Shown: piece after piece, positions 1-8,474 of the stretch
Numbering within the stretch: the stretch's first letter is position 1
Layout of the letters: each line of letters begins with the position of its first letter
Assembly (NCBI RefSeq): GCF_001461825.1
Contig: NZ_LLZC01000019.1
Span: 814,947 to 878,946, forward strand
Direction: 5' to 3'
Source of the DNA: Bacillus velezensis
Lineage (GTDB): Bacteria > Bacillota > Bacilli > Bacillales > Bacillaceae
DNA length: 64,000 nucleotides
Position numbers and translations under genes: made by a program
The notes under the pieces: model-generated
What the model was told of the DNA's origin: nothing
The model's database searches: none
Seen by the model: only the letters and a program-made list of their open reading frames with translations

Positions 1-570
1 AAATCGCCTGCCGTTAACTACTATGATCTAGACGCGGCACAGGCAAAGCATTATTTCGCCCATCCTTCCGGCTTAAAGGAACGCACGATTGAAAAAGCCG
101 GTCAGACATTAAAAAAATTGCCTGAAGGAAGCGTGGCGGAGGTCTATCTTTCTTATGACCGGGCCTACCCTTCTTCTCAAGTATATTCAACTTTTAAAAA
201 ATACGATGTGAAGTTTTTATGGAATGCGGTCGAAACGGAGAAAAATCTGAAAGACAGTCCTTATGCCGAGCCGTTAGGATTTCCCGGGAAAGATTCTAAG
301 ATGGTGTCCTCTTTCGAAACGCAAGGACAGACAGACCGTGAACAATTTATCAATGCCCTTGAATTTATGTCCCGCCATAAAAAATGGGCGCATGCAATAT
401 CGAAACGAAAAGACATGAATCTTGGCAGCCGAATCGACTATGTTGAACATCACGGAATGAACGTATACGGCTCTGTCGTGACGGGGCCGACAAAAGAAAT
501 CGAACGTCTGCTGAAAAACAAAACAGTAAAAGCAGCAAACATCGGTGAGGTGGAATTATGGAATTGGTAA
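1..570 (+). CDS. yhdL: Anti-sigma-M factor YhdL, C-terminal fragment
   Basis: The reading frame is open from base 1 and ends at 570, so only the last 189 residues are present; the start lies outside the window. The fragment reads like the extracytoplasmic sigma-regulator C-terminal domain of YhdL: a VAEVYLSYDR strand, a YDVKFLWNAVETE segment and a C-terminal VYGSVVTGPTKEIERLL strand. In B. subtilis YhdL is a membrane protein that holds the envelope-stress sigma factor SigM inactive together with YhdK. The end overlaps yhdK by 13 bases, as expected for translational coupling. Identification is from synteny with yhdK and yhdH plus sequence character. A GTG or TTG restart inside the fragment is unlikely to be the true start. 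Confidence 0.85.
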   Translation, partial: KSPAVNYYDLDAAQAKHYFAHPSGLKERTIEKAGQTLKKLPEGSVAEVYLSYDRAYPSSQVYSTFKKYDVKFLWNAVETEKNLKDSPYAEPLGFPGKDSKMVSSFETQGQTDREQFINALEFMSRHKKWAHAISKRKDMNLGSRIDYVEHHGMNVYGSVVTGPTKEIERLLKNKTVKAANIGEVELWNW

Positions 571-848
571 GAATTTTTAAAGAGCATAATGTTTTCGGCT
601 GGATATCAGTCGGTACCGCGATTTTGTCGCTGCTGCTTTTGAACGTGGCAATCATCAGCAATGTGACTTTCTATTCTTATCAGATGCTGCCGTTTGCGAT
701 GGCCGCCGTGCCGTTCGGCATCATTGAGCTGTTTATTAAAAAAGGACGGACGGGCCCGGGACTGCTCGGTGTCATTCTCAATCTGTTCGTCATTGTCTGT
801 GTATATACGATCGTTGCGGTTGATACGAATCTGCAATTCGGTTTTTAA
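558..848 (+). CDS. yhdK: YhdK, small membrane partner of the anti-SigM factor
   Basis: This 96-residue protein has three hydrophobic stretches (about residues 15-34, 40-58 and 68-90) and little soluble sequence. Its length matches B. subtilis YhdK, which acts with YhdL as a negative regulator of SigM in the membrane. The ATG at 558 lies inside the end of yhdL and is preceded by GGTGAGG, so the two are translationally coupled. A bidirectional hairpin follows directly. The role is taken from the family; nothing in the sequence shows the regulatory contact itself. Confidence 0.88.
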   Translation: MELVRIFKEHNVFGWISVGTAILSLLLLNVAIISNVTFYSYQMLPFAMAAVPFGIIELFIKKGRTGPGLLGVILNLFVIVCVYTIVAVDTNLQFGF

Positions 849-856
849 ACATAAAA

Positions 857-880
857 ACAGGCCCTTTTACGGGGGCCTGT
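857..880. terminator. Bidirectional terminator between yhdK and yhdH
   Basis: A GC-rich stem (ACAGGCCC pairing with GGGCCTGT) is flanked by A-runs on the left and T-runs on the right. It can therefore end both the rightward yhdL-yhdK transcript and the leftward yhdH transcript, whose stop codon is five bases away. Confidence 0.85.
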
Positions 881-884
881 TTTT

Positions 885-2240
885 TTAAAATGAAAGAACG
901 CCGATTAAATGCAGCAATACGACGATGATAGCCAGCGGCACGAGATATTTCAGAAGGAAATACCACACCTGAAAGAAACGATAGCCGATGGCGGAACCGC
1001 TTTTCATCTCGGCAAACAGCTCCTGCTTCGGTATTTTCAGCGGGACGAAGATTGATATTAATAAAGCGCCGAGCGGAATCAGCACATTGCTGACGGTGAA
1101 ATCCGCAAGATCAAAAAACGTTTTTCCGAACAAATGAACATCACCGAGAACACCGTATGATAAACAGGACGGAATTCCGACTAAGAAAATGAGCAGACCG
1201 CTTGTCCACGACAGCTTCTTTCTTTTCGTTTCATCACCTTTCCCCACAGTCGCCACGATAATTTCCACCATCGAAAAGGCCGAAGTCAGCGCGGCGAAGA
1301 AAAAGACCGCCAGAAAGCTGATAAAAAACAGCGAGCCGAACGGCAGCCGGTCAAACACAGCCGGCAGCACGGTAAACAGCAGTGTAGGCCCTTCATCCGG
1401 TTTAAAGCCGAACGAAAAAACCGCCGGGAAAATGGCCAGTCCCGCAAACAGCGTAACGAGTACATTCATCATAACAATGGAACCCGCCGAACCCGGAAGA
1501 TTTTGGGTTTTCGGCAGATACGAACTGTATGTCACCATGACCGAAACACCGAGCGTTAATGTAAAAAACGCCTGTCCTAAAGCATATAGGATGGATTCCG
1601 GCGTCAAATCTTCAAAGTGCGGAACCAATAAAAATTTAATCCCCTCAACGGCATGATCGAGCGTGACTGATCGCAGCACAAGCAATAGAAACAGCACAAA
1701 TAAAATCGGCATCAGCACCGCACTGACACGTTCAATCCCTTTCTGCACGCCTTTTGCGACGACCGCTACCGTCATGATCATAAATACAAGCTGCGCAACG
1801 AGAGTCTGGATCGGATTTTCAATGACTGTCCCGAACACCGTGCCGTACTGCTCCTGAGTGAGCCCGGATAAAGAACCGGTAACGGCTTTTAACACATAAA
1901 GCAAAATCCACCCGCCGACAACACTGTAAAAAGACAAAACTAAAAAACAGGCCGCCACACCCACATAACCCGTGAGGTGCCATACCGACTTCGGCGCGGC
2001 TTGTTTGTAGGCATCAATCGCATTTGTCTGGCTCCGTCTTCCGAAAATAAATTCACCGAGCAAAAGCGGATAGCCTAAAAGCACGGTAAAGAGAACGAAA
2101 ACAAGAAAAAAAGCGCCTCCTCCGTTCGTACCCGCTACGTAAGGGAACTTCCAAATGGCTCCCAGGCCGATCGCCGAACCGGCAGCGGCCATAATAAATC
2201 CTATTTTTGAGGCCCATTGAACCCTTTTTTGGTCAGACAC
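885..2240 (-). CDS. yhdH: Sodium-dependent neurotransmitter-symporter family transporter YhdH
   Basis: The 451-residue protein belongs to the SNF/NSS family (LeuT fold). The N-terminal motif around residues 11-40 ([27 protein letters not shown] in two parts) is the conserved sodium- and substrate-binding TM1 with its unwound GSAIGLG turn. About twelve hydrophobic segments follow, and the length matches B. subtilis YhdH. It probably imports an amino acid together with sodium; the substrate is not known from sequence. The start is a GTG with a purine-rich GGGAAGTGG upstream. It is monocistronic, ending at the bidirectional hairpin. Confidence 0.92.
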   Translation of the reverse strand: MSDQKRVQWASKIGFIMAAAGSAIGLGAIWKFPYVAGTNGGGAFFLVFVLFTVLLGYPLLLGEFIFGRRSQTNAIDAYKQAAPKSVWHLTGYVGVAACFLVLSFYSVVGGWILLYVLKAVTGSLSGLTQEQYGTVFGTVIENPIQTLVAQLVFMIMTVAVVAKGVQKGIERVSAVLMPILFVLFLLLVLRSVTLDHAVEGIKFLLVPHFEDLTPESILYALGQAFFTLTLGVSVMVTYSSYLPKTQNLPGSAGSIVMMNVLVTLFAGLAIFPAVFSFGFKPDEGPTLLFTVLPAVFDRLPFGSLFFISFLAVFFFAALTSAFSMVEIIVATVGKGDETKRKKLSWTSGLLIFLVGIPSCLSYGVLGDVHLFGKTFFDLADFTVSNVLIPLGALLISIFVPLKIPKQELFAEMKSGSAIGYRFFQVWYFLLKYLVPLAIIVVLLHLIGVLSF

Positions 2241-2334
2241 GACTTTCCACTTCCCTTCCGCCCTATATTATCCCTTATTCACTGCGATAACTTAAGCCCA
2301 TTTCAATATGTTTCATTATTCCGAAAAATAAAAA

Positions 2335-2354
2335 GGAGCGGCGGGTGCCGCTCC
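2335..2354 (-). terminator. bcaP terminator
   Basis: Read on the minus strand, the bcaP stop codon is followed at once by a stem of eight pairs (GGAGCGGC with GCCGCTCC, loop ACCC) and a TTTTTATTTTT tail. Confidence 0.9.
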
Positions 2355-3758
2355 TTACAAATCCCCGTTTAATTTCGAATGCTTTCTCGAATATAAGAAA
2401 TAAATCACCAGACCGATGATCAGCCAGATAAAGAAACGGAATATGGTGGTGGCGCCGAGGTTAATAATCAAAAACACGCAGAACAGAATGGACAATATCG
2501 GAATAAAGGGAACCCCCGGACATTTAAAAGCCCTCGGCAGATCAGGCTGTTTCTTTCTCAATACGATAACCGCCACTGAAATCAGGACAAACGCGGCAAG
2601 CGTGCCGATGTTCACCAGCTTCGCCAGTTCATCAAGCGGGACGAGCGAACCGAGTAATGCTGACAGGATGCCGAACACCCACGTCACCACGTGCGGCGTT
2701 TTATGCTTCGGATGGACTTTTGAAAGCGCCCCCGGCACTAAACCGTCACGGGACATGGCAAACATCACCCTCGTCTGGCCGTACAGCATGACGAGCATCA
2801 CCGTTGTCATTCCCAACACTGCGCCGATATCAATAATCCCGGCCACCCAATTCTGTCCTGCCATCTGCAGGACGAGAGACACGGGATGGTCAACGCCTTC
2901 AAAGCGGGCAAACGGAACGACGCCCGTCATAATCGCCGATACGGTCACATACAGCACAGTGCAGACGATTAATGAAAAGATAATTCCTTTCGGCAGATCC
3001 TTTGCTGGATTTTTCGTTTCTTCAGCGGCGGAAGAGACGGCGTCAAAACCGATAAAAGAGAAGAAAACGAGCGCCGCGGCACTGAAAACACCGCCGAACC
3101 CCATCGGTATAAACGGCTGCCAGTTGTGAGGTTTGACATATACGGCCGCAACGGCGATAAACAATAGAACAACCAGAACCTTCAAAATGACCATAATATT
3201 ATTGACCCGCTTCGATTCCCTAATGCCTAAGTAGAGGAGGAATGTAATCGCAAGCACGATAACAAATGCGGGGAGATTAAAGAATGTGACCGTGCCTTTT
3301 ATTGACCCCGGCGCGGCCGTTAATGCGGTCGGAAGATGAATGCCGAAGCCCGCCAAGAATGATTGAAAATAGCCGGACCATCCGACCGAAACCGCGCTGA
3401 CGGCGAGCATATATTCCAAGATTAAATCCCATCCGATAATAAACGCGAGAAGTTCACCCAGTGTCGCATAAGTAAACGTGTAGACGGAACCGGAAACCGG
3501 GACGCTTGAAGCAAATTCGGCATATGACAGAGCCGCAAATAAACACGCAAGAGCGGCGATGACAAATGAAACGGTCAGCCCCGGCCCCGCCGTGACAGCG
3601 CCTGTTCCGGTTAATACAAAAATCCCCGTTCCGATGATGGCCCCTATCCCCAGAAGGGTCAAATCAAAGGCCCCTAACTCTCTTTTTAGCGACTTTTCCC
3701 CGCCCGTTGCGGCAAGCAGGTCCTGAATGCTTTTCTTTCTGAATACGCTCCCCTTCAT
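2355..3758 (-). CDS. bcaP: Branched-chain amino acid permease BcaP (YhdG)
   Basis: This is an APC-superfamily permease of 467 residues with about twelve membrane spans. The conserved TM1 motif GIGAIIGTGIFVLTGTGA near residues 35-52 binds the amino-acid backbone, and GFDAVSSAAEETKNPAKDLP near residues 230-250 is the family loop before TM7. In B. subtilis BcaP (YhdG) imports isoleucine, valine and threonine. I chose the ATG at 3758 (MKGSVFRKKS) because AAGGAG lies eight bases upstream; the in-frame GTG nine bases earlier sits on top of that ribosome site. The B. subtilis gene is repressed by CodY, and two CodY-like boxes lie upstream here. Confidence 0.95.
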   Translation of the reverse strand: MKGSVFRKKSIQDLLAATGGEKSLKRELGAFDLTLLGIGAIIGTGIFVLTGTGAVTAGPGLTVSFVIAALACLFAALSYAEFASSVPVSGSVYTFTYATLGELLAFIIGWDLILEYMLAVSAVSVGWSGYFQSFLAGFGIHLPTALTAAPGSIKGTVTFFNLPAFVIVLAITFLLYLGIRESKRVNNIMVILKVLVVLLFIAVAAVYVKPHNWQPFIPMGFGGVFSAAALVFFSFIGFDAVSSAAEETKNPAKDLPKGIIFSLIVCTVLYVTVSAIMTGVVPFARFEGVDHPVSLVLQMAGQNWVAGIIDIGAVLGMTTVMLVMLYGQTRVMFAMSRDGLVPGALSKVHPKHKTPHVVTWVFGILSALLGSLVPLDELAKLVNIGTLAAFVLISVAVIVLRKKQPDLPRAFKCPGVPFIPILSILFCVFLIINLGATTIFRFFIWLIIGLVIYFLYSRKHSKLNGDL

Positions 3759-3791
3759 CTGCTTCACTCCTTGTAAACCAATATATGTTAG

Positions 3792-3923
3792 AATATTCAG
3801 ATAACAATAGCAATAATGACTAAATTCTTATTTTTCGCATGAAATGTTTCAGCACATCATTCCTTTCTCCTACATCATATTATAGCGAAAAATATAAAAA
3901 TGAAAATAACTTTTTTGAAAATT
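3792..3923 (-). promoter_or_regulatory. Candidate CodY sites upstream of bcaP
   Basis: The gap 3759-4053 holds no gene and is very AT-rich. Against the CodY consensus AATTTTCWGAAAATT, bases 3909-3923 match 13 of 15 and bases 3792-3806 match 11 of 15 (AATATTCAGATAACA). CodY represses bcaP in B. subtilis when branched-chain amino acids and GTP are high, so sites here are expected. The motif is near-palindromic and AT-rich, so chance matches in such a region are possible. Confidence 0.55.
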
Positions 3924-4053
3924 CTATATATTATTTTTAGTTTTCATGAAACAGAACTCAGCGGATTTTCCACTGTGAAATATTAACATTAGTGATTCAG
4001 CTAGCGACTTTTATTTTTTTTAAAATCGTATTCATATGTACGTTCAAATAAAA

Positions 4054-4080
4054 ATCCCGCCCTTTTTAAAAGCGCGGGAT
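4054..4080 (-). terminator. yhdF terminator
   Basis: On the minus strand ATCCCGCG pairs with CGGGAT around an AT-rich loop, followed by TTTTATTT, shortly after the yhdF stop codon. Confidence 0.8.
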
Positions 4081-4092
4081 AAGACTTGCGTA

Positions 4093-4962
4093 TTATGTTG
4101 AAATAAATCTGCCGCCATTTACGTGAATGGTTTGCCCCGTCATATAGGAAGATTCGTCTGAAGCCAGAAGCACGTAAGCTCCGGCGTGTTCCGCAGGCTG
4201 TCCCGGTCTTCCCATCGGAGTGTCCAGACCATGCTTTTCCACCTTTTCTTCAGTAAACGTTGCCGGAATCAGGGCGGTCCAGATCGGGCCAGGGGCCACC
4301 GCATTTACTCTGATCCCCTGATCGGCCAATGACATCGCCATTGAACGAGTAAAGGAAACGATGCCGCCTTTCGTGCACGAATAGTCGATCAATGATGTGT
4401 CTCCCTGATAAGCGGTAATCGACGTTGTATTAATGATGGCGCTCCCTCTTTTGAGATGAGGCAGCACGGCTTTTGTCATATGAAACATGGAAAACATGTT
4501 TGTACGGAATGTCTTCTCCAGCTGTTCAGCTGTAATATCAAGAATCCCGTTTTGCGGATGCTGCTCAGCCGCATTATTAACGAGAATATCTATTTTTCCG
4601 TAGTGATCTAAGACTTGCCGGACCGCCTTCTGACAATGCGCCTCATCACCGACGTCCCCCGGAATTAACAGGCATTCGGCCTGGTATTCTTCCGCACGCT
4701 TTTTCGTTCTCTCGGCATCGGCATGTTCGTCTAGGTACAGGATGGCAAGATCCGCCCCTTCCTTCGCGTAAGCGATCGCAGCCGCTGCGCCGATGCCGCT
4801 GTCTCCGCCCGTGATGACGGCGACTTTTCCTTTTAATCTGCCCGACCCTTTTACATCCGGGTCCTCCAAGAGCGGCTTCGGCTCCATGTCTGACTCAATG
4901 CCGGGCTGGCGGTTTTGCACCTGCGGCTTTTGTCCTTCCGTCTGTCTGTCCATCGGATTCAT
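4093..4962 (-). CDS. yhdF: Short-chain dehydrogenase/reductase YhdF
   Basis: This is a 289-residue SDR with a proline- and glutamine-rich N-terminal extension of about 40 residues. The cofactor motif is GGDSGIGAA, the structural motif VNNAAEQ, and the catalytic Ser-Tyr-Lys appears as TSITAYQGD followed by YSCTKG. It belongs to the YhdF/YhxC/YghA-like group of general stress SDRs; the substrate is unknown. The ATG at 4962 has GGAG nine bases upstream and gives the same length as B. subtilis YhdF; an in-frame ATG six codons earlier lacks such a site. Confidence 0.92.
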   Translation of the reverse strand: MNPMDRQTEGQKPQVQNRQPGIESDMEPKPLLEDPDVKGSGRLKGKVAVITGGDSGIGAAAAIAYAKEGADLAILYLDEHADAERTKKRAEEYQAECLLIPGDVGDEAHCQKAVRQVLDHYGKIDILVNNAAEQHPQNGILDITAEQLEKTFRTNMFSMFHMTKAVLPHLKRGSAIINTTSITAYQGDTSLIDYSCTKGGIVSFTRSMAMSLADQGIRVNAVAPGPIWTALIPATFTEEKVEKHGLDTPMGRPGQPAEHAGAYVLLASDESSYMTGQTIHVNGGRFIST

Positions 4963-5040
4963 ATTCTCACACTCCTGCAATTGGTATTACTGAGACGATA
5001 CCACGCAGTGCTGAGAGTTAAACGGACAAATATGCCGGTA

Positions 5041-6144
5041 TTAAAGCTGCTGAGCCGTTTCGGGAAAAGCGCCGGTGTATTTCGCAGACGGCCTGTAAAT
5101 CATGTTGTCAGCGGACTGTTCAAGCACGTGTGCGCACCAGCCTGCCATTCTGCTTGCTGAAAAGGTCGGCGTAAATAAATCATTGTCGACATCAATGGCC
5201 TGCATCACAGCCGCTGCGTAAAACTCCACATTCGTATACAGCTTCCGTCCGGGCTTATATTGCTCTAACAAGCGGATGGCTTCCTTCTCCACATAAAGCG
5301 CCAAGTCAAGCGACGGATCATTTCCCGCCACTTCTTCAGCCTTTATGCGCAGCGCTTCCGCCCGCGGGTCTTTTGTTTTGTACACCCTGTGCCCGAAGCC
5401 CATCAGGCGTTCTCCCCTCATAAGCTTCGCTGTCAAATACGCTTCTGCATTTTCTTTTTCCTCGATGTCTTCAAGCATTTTCGTGACGCCTGAAGGCGCG
5501 CCTCCGTGCAGCGGCCCTTTCATCGTACCCAGTGCGGCAGTGACGGCAGACACTAAGTCCGATTCAGTCGAAACGGTGACTCTCGCTGAAAAAGTCGATG
5601 CATTCATCCCGTGCTCCATCGCCAGAATCATATACGTCTCAAGCGCTTTCTTTTGGGCTGCGGACGGCTGCCTGCCTGTCAGCATATACAAATAGTTTTC
5701 AACGTGTCCGTATCGCGCCTCAGGTGACAACGCTTCCTTCCCTTGCTTACGGCGGTATCTGTACGCAATAATCGTCGGTGTGACGGCAATCAGTTTAATC
5801 GCTTCTTCCGGCTTGGGCGGATATGTAAATGAATCTGTGCCCAAACCTGAAACAGCCGTTCTCAGCACCGCCATGTCGTCCATTTCATCCGGAAGCGTTT
5901 CCAGTAAGTCGATCAAATGTTTCGGAAGCCCGCGCTCGGCTGCAAGTTCTTCCTGAAACGCAAGCAATTGCCGCTCATCAGGAAGCGCCCCGTTCAAAAT
6001 GAGATACGCCGCTTCTTCAAAACTGGATTGCAGCGCGATATCCTTCGCATCATAGCCGCGATATATTAAATGCCCCTTTTCTCCGTCAATGTGGCTGATA
6101 GCCGTTTCTGCACAAGTAATCCCTTTCAATCCACGATAAATCAA
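5041..6144 (-). CDS. citA: Citrate synthase I (minor) CitA
   Basis: The protein condenses oxaloacetate and acetyl-CoA to citrate in the cytosol. Catalytic elements are visible: EHGMNAS (first His), [15 protein letters not shown] (second His and citrate-binding Arg) and [12 protein letters not shown] near the C terminus. In B. subtilis citZ is the main enzyme and citA a minor one, and citR represses citA. The start is uncertain: a TTG at 6144 sits seven bases after GGGGGA and aligns with the B. subtilis N terminus, whereas the ATG at 6150 almost touches the ribosome site. The weak site and TTG would fit low expression. Confidence 0.93.
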   Translation of the reverse strand: MIYRGLKGITCAETAISHIDGEKGHLIYRGYDAKDIALQSSFEEAAYLILNGALPDERQLLAFQEELAAERGLPKHLIDLLETLPDEMDDMAVLRTAVSGLGTDSFTYPPKPEEAIKLIAVTPTIIAYRYRRKQGKEALSPEARYGHVENYLYMLTGRQPSAAQKKALETYMILAMEHGMNASTFSARVTVSTESDLVSAVTAALGTMKGPLHGGAPSGVTKMLEDIEEKENAEAYLTAKLMRGERLMGFGHRVYKTKDPRAEALRIKAEEVAGNDPSLDLALYVEKEAIRLLEQYKPGRKLYTNVEFYAAAVMQAIDVDNDLFTPTFSASRMAGWCAHVLEQSADNMIYRPSAKYTGAFPETAQQL

Positions 6145-6253
6145 TTTCATTCCCCCTTATCCTCTTTCTGTTATTATAGTAAATATAATATTTAAAAAAT
6201 AATGAATATTTTTAAGGGAATTAATTAAAACTTTTAATCAGAGGAGTGCATCT
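6145..6253. promoter_or_regulatory. citA-citR divergent regulatory region
   Basis: The 109-base gap separates divergently transcribed citA and citR, the usual layout of a LysR regulator and its target. On the minus strand a TATAAT occurs at 6173-6178 as a -10 for citA, without a good -35. AATATT repeats spaced by twelve bases lie near 6189-6212 and could be part of a CitR site. The region is so AT-rich that this is only a suggestion. Confidence 0.4.
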
Positions 6254-7129
6254 ATGGATTTTAAATGGCTTCACACCTTCGTCACTGCGGCAAAATATGA
6301 GAATTTCAGAAAAACGGCAGAAACGCTTTTTTTATCTCAGCCGACCGTCACCGTTCATATAAAATTATTAGAGAAAGAAATCAGCTGCAAGCTGTTTCAG
6401 CGAAGCGGCCGGAAAATACAATTGACGGAAGAAGGAAAAGCATACGTGCCGTTTGCCATGAGGCTTTTGGAAGACTATGAAAACAGCATGGCGGAGCTGC
6501 ACAGGGTGCGCCAGGGCTACTCGCACACACTGACACTCGCTGTTTCGCCGCTTATCGCCGACACCGTTCTCCCGTCTGTCATGAAGCGTTATACAGAGGA
6601 CAATAAAGAAACCGAAATGACGGTCACCATTTTCGAATCGGAAGAAATCGCCTCTCAAATCAGAAACGGCTCAGCCGATATCGGACTGAGCTGCTTAAAG
6701 GTGCAATCATCTTCCCTCACTTGCCGCCCCCTGTACAATGACCCCGTTGTCCTCGTCGCGCCGCCCGGCCGAAAACCCGGGACAGGGAAGGCGGATGAAG
6801 TGAAAGACCTGTTCGGACAATATCTGCTTTTGACCCATAACCACCCTGACTATTGGGATGATTTGCTCCGCCAGGTCAGAATACAGTTCCCTTTCGTCAG
6901 GACAATGAAGGTGACACAGACGCATATTACGAAACGATTTATTAAAGAGGGGCTGGGTGTCTCATTTCTGCCGCTGTCAGCGGTACGGGCCGAGCTCGCC
7001 GCAGGCAGCATGATTGAAATTCCGTGCGAATTCGCCCAGATGCCGAGCGCGGGCGCGTACGCCATCGCCCTCTATGAAAATGAAAAAAAGAAAACCTTTT
7101 TAGATTTTTTATCACATTTTCATTTTTAG
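6254..7129 (+). CDS. citR: LysR-type regulator CitR
   Basis: This 291-residue LysR-family protein has an N-terminal winged helix-turn-helix (residues 1-60, with SQPTVTVHIKLLEKEI as recognition region) and a periplasmic-binding-protein-like effector domain from about residue 90. B. subtilis CitR has the same length and represses citA. The ATG at 6254 follows AGAGGAG with good spacing. Divergence from citA supports direct control of that gene; the effector is not evident. Confidence 0.93.
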   Translation: MDFKWLHTFVTAAKYENFRKTAETLFLSQPTVTVHIKLLEKEISCKLFQRSGRKIQLTEEGKAYVPFAMRLLEDYENSMAELHRVRQGYSHTLTLAVSPLIADTVLPSVMKRYTEDNKETEMTVTIFESEEIASQIRNGSADIGLSCLKVQSSSLTCRPLYNDPVVLVAPPGRKPGTGKADEVKDLFGQYLLLTHNHPDYWDDLLRQVRIQFPFVRTMKVTQTHITKRFIKEGLGVSFLPLSAVRAELAAGSMIEIPCEFAQMPSAGAYAIALYENEKKKTFLDFLSHFHF

Positions 7130-7164
7130 GTGAAACAAATGGAGCTCTGTCCCGTCTAAATAAA

Positions 7165-7188
7165 AAACCCGTTCTGATGAACGGGTTT
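7165..7188. terminator. Terminator between citR and lytE
   Basis: AAACCCGTTC pairs perfectly with GAACGGGTTT around a TGAT loop. The hairpin is flanked by an A-run on the left and TTTCT on the right, so it probably serves both convergent genes. Confidence 0.8.
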
Positions 7189-7197
7189 CTATCGCTG

Positions 7198-8022
7198 CTA
7201 GAATCTTTTCGCGCCAAGGTAGCGAGGTTTCCAGTAGCTGTTATTCAGATCACTTGTTGTGACGCCGTCAGAACCGGCATGGATGAACTTGTTGTTTCCG
7301 ATGTACACACCCATGTGTGAAGGGCCGGCCTGATATGTTGTAAAGAAGACGAAGTCTCCTCTTGACGGGCTGGACACGCTCTTCATTGAGCTCCAGTATC
7401 CCGCAGTGCTTGTTCTGCCGACACTCGTCTGTTTGTTTAACAGGTACCAGATAAATCCGCTGCAGTCAAAGCCGGAAGTCGTTGTTCCGCCCCATACATA
7501 CGGCGTGCCGATTAAAGATTGCGCATCAGAAATCAGCTTGTTTACATTCAGGCTCGTCTGTGCAGCATTATGGCTGGATGAAGGCTGCTTTGATGACGAA
7601 GATCCTGAAGACGTTGAACCGGAAGTTGATCCCTTTACTTTAAGAACTTGTCCGATGCGGATCAGGTCCGTTTTTAAACCGTTTAAACTTTTTAATTGGT
7701 TTACCGTCATTTTATATTTATTCGCAATTTTCCAAAGGCTGTCGCCTTTTACGACTTTATATGTAGACGATGATGACTTGCTGCCCGAATTTGAACCTGA
7801 AGATGATTTACCGTTGATCGAAAGCGTCTGGCCGATGTAAATGATATCCGATTTTAATTTGTTCTCAGATTTAATGGAATTAATTGACGTTCCGTACCGA
7901 TTTGAAAGTCCCCATAATGTATCGCCTTTTTTTACCTTAATCGTTTGCGCAGATGCCGCGCCCGCAAACAAAGTCGTCCCCAAAACCACTGCCGTTGTTG
8001 CTGTAACAAGTTGCTTTTTCAT
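7198..8022 (-). CDS. lytE: Cell wall D,L-endopeptidase LytE
   Basis: The 274-residue secreted hydrolase has a signal peptide (about residues 1-25, ending ASAQ), LysM domains at about 26-70 and 87-130, a serine-rich linker, and a C-terminal NlpC/P60 domain (about 158-274). The predicted catalytic residues are Cys187 (DCSGF), His236 (PSHMG) and His248 (FIHAG). It cleaves the D-gamma-glutamyl-meso-diaminopimelyl bond in peptidoglycan and in B. subtilis acts in cell elongation and separation. B. subtilis LytE has three LysM repeats and 334 residues; this one has only two. The end GAKRF matches lytF closely, so the two are paralogues. Confidence 0.93.
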   Translation of the reverse strand: MKKQLVTATTAVVLGTTLFAGAASAQTIKVKKGDTLWGLSNRYGTSINSIKSENKLKSDIIYIGQTLSINGKSSSGSNSGSKSSSSTYKVVKGDSLWKIANKYKMTVNQLKSLNGLKTDLIRIGQVLKVKGSTSGSTSSGSSSSKQPSSSHNAAQTSLNVNKLISDAQSLIGTPYVWGGTTTSGFDCSGFIWYLLNKQTSVGRTSTAGYWSSMKSVSSPSRGDFVFFTTYQAGPSHMGVYIGNNKFIHAGSDGVTTSDLNNSYWKPRYLGAKRF

Positions 8023-8359
8023 GTTTTCCTCCCCGAATGATTCTATCTATTTTATGTGTCTCTTTTTTAAAGTTTTTATCTGTTTCCTATTATAAGGTTC
8101 AATTTCCACTAGAAATAGACTTGACTTCCCGTGACAAATTTCTTACTAATTCGTTTTTAAAAAAAGTTTTTAAGGGTATTAAATATTTCAATTTGATTTC
8201 AAACGTGACGAAAAATGAGTCAATTTGTCATGTTTTTTTCCTGTGATCCTCGTATTTTGGAAAAACAAAGCAGTTTATTTTCCAAATAACCCCTTGTTAA
8301 AAAAATCCTCGTCTTTTTCAAAAAAGTGAATGGTTTTCACTCTTTCTTGAAAACATAAG

Positions 8360-8406
8360 TTACACCGGAATTTACATTTCTAACAATGTTTCACCTGAAA
8401 TTTACA
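8360..8406 (+). promoter_or_regulatory. Candidate PhoP-binding repeats (Pho box) upstream of phoA
   Basis: The 450-base gap 8023-8474 lies between divergent lytE and phoA. TTACAC (8360), TTTACA (8371), TAACAA (8381), TTCACC (8390) and TTTACA (8401) resemble the TTAACA-like PhoP repeats, and two pairs are spaced exactly eleven bases apart. PhoP~P activates phoA in B. subtilis on phosphate starvation. The rest of the gap is AT-rich; on the minus strand a TATAAT near 8089-8094 could be the lytE -10. Confidence 0.6.
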
Positions 8407-8474
8407 GGAGGAACAGGCGCTCTTTACAAACATCCCCTACCATTAGACATGCAGACAAGATTAAAGGAGGACGA

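Noticed and set aside
2416-3129. 237-codon frame antisense to bcaP
   Set aside because: It lies wholly within bcaP on the opposite strand, has no ribosome site and shows low-complexity Ser/Thr/Asn-rich composition typical of antisense frames.
8023-8360. Sigma-I promoter for lytE
   Set aside because: lytE is sigma-I dependent in B. subtilis, but the only ACCCC-like run (near 8287) is on the wrong strand and far from the start.
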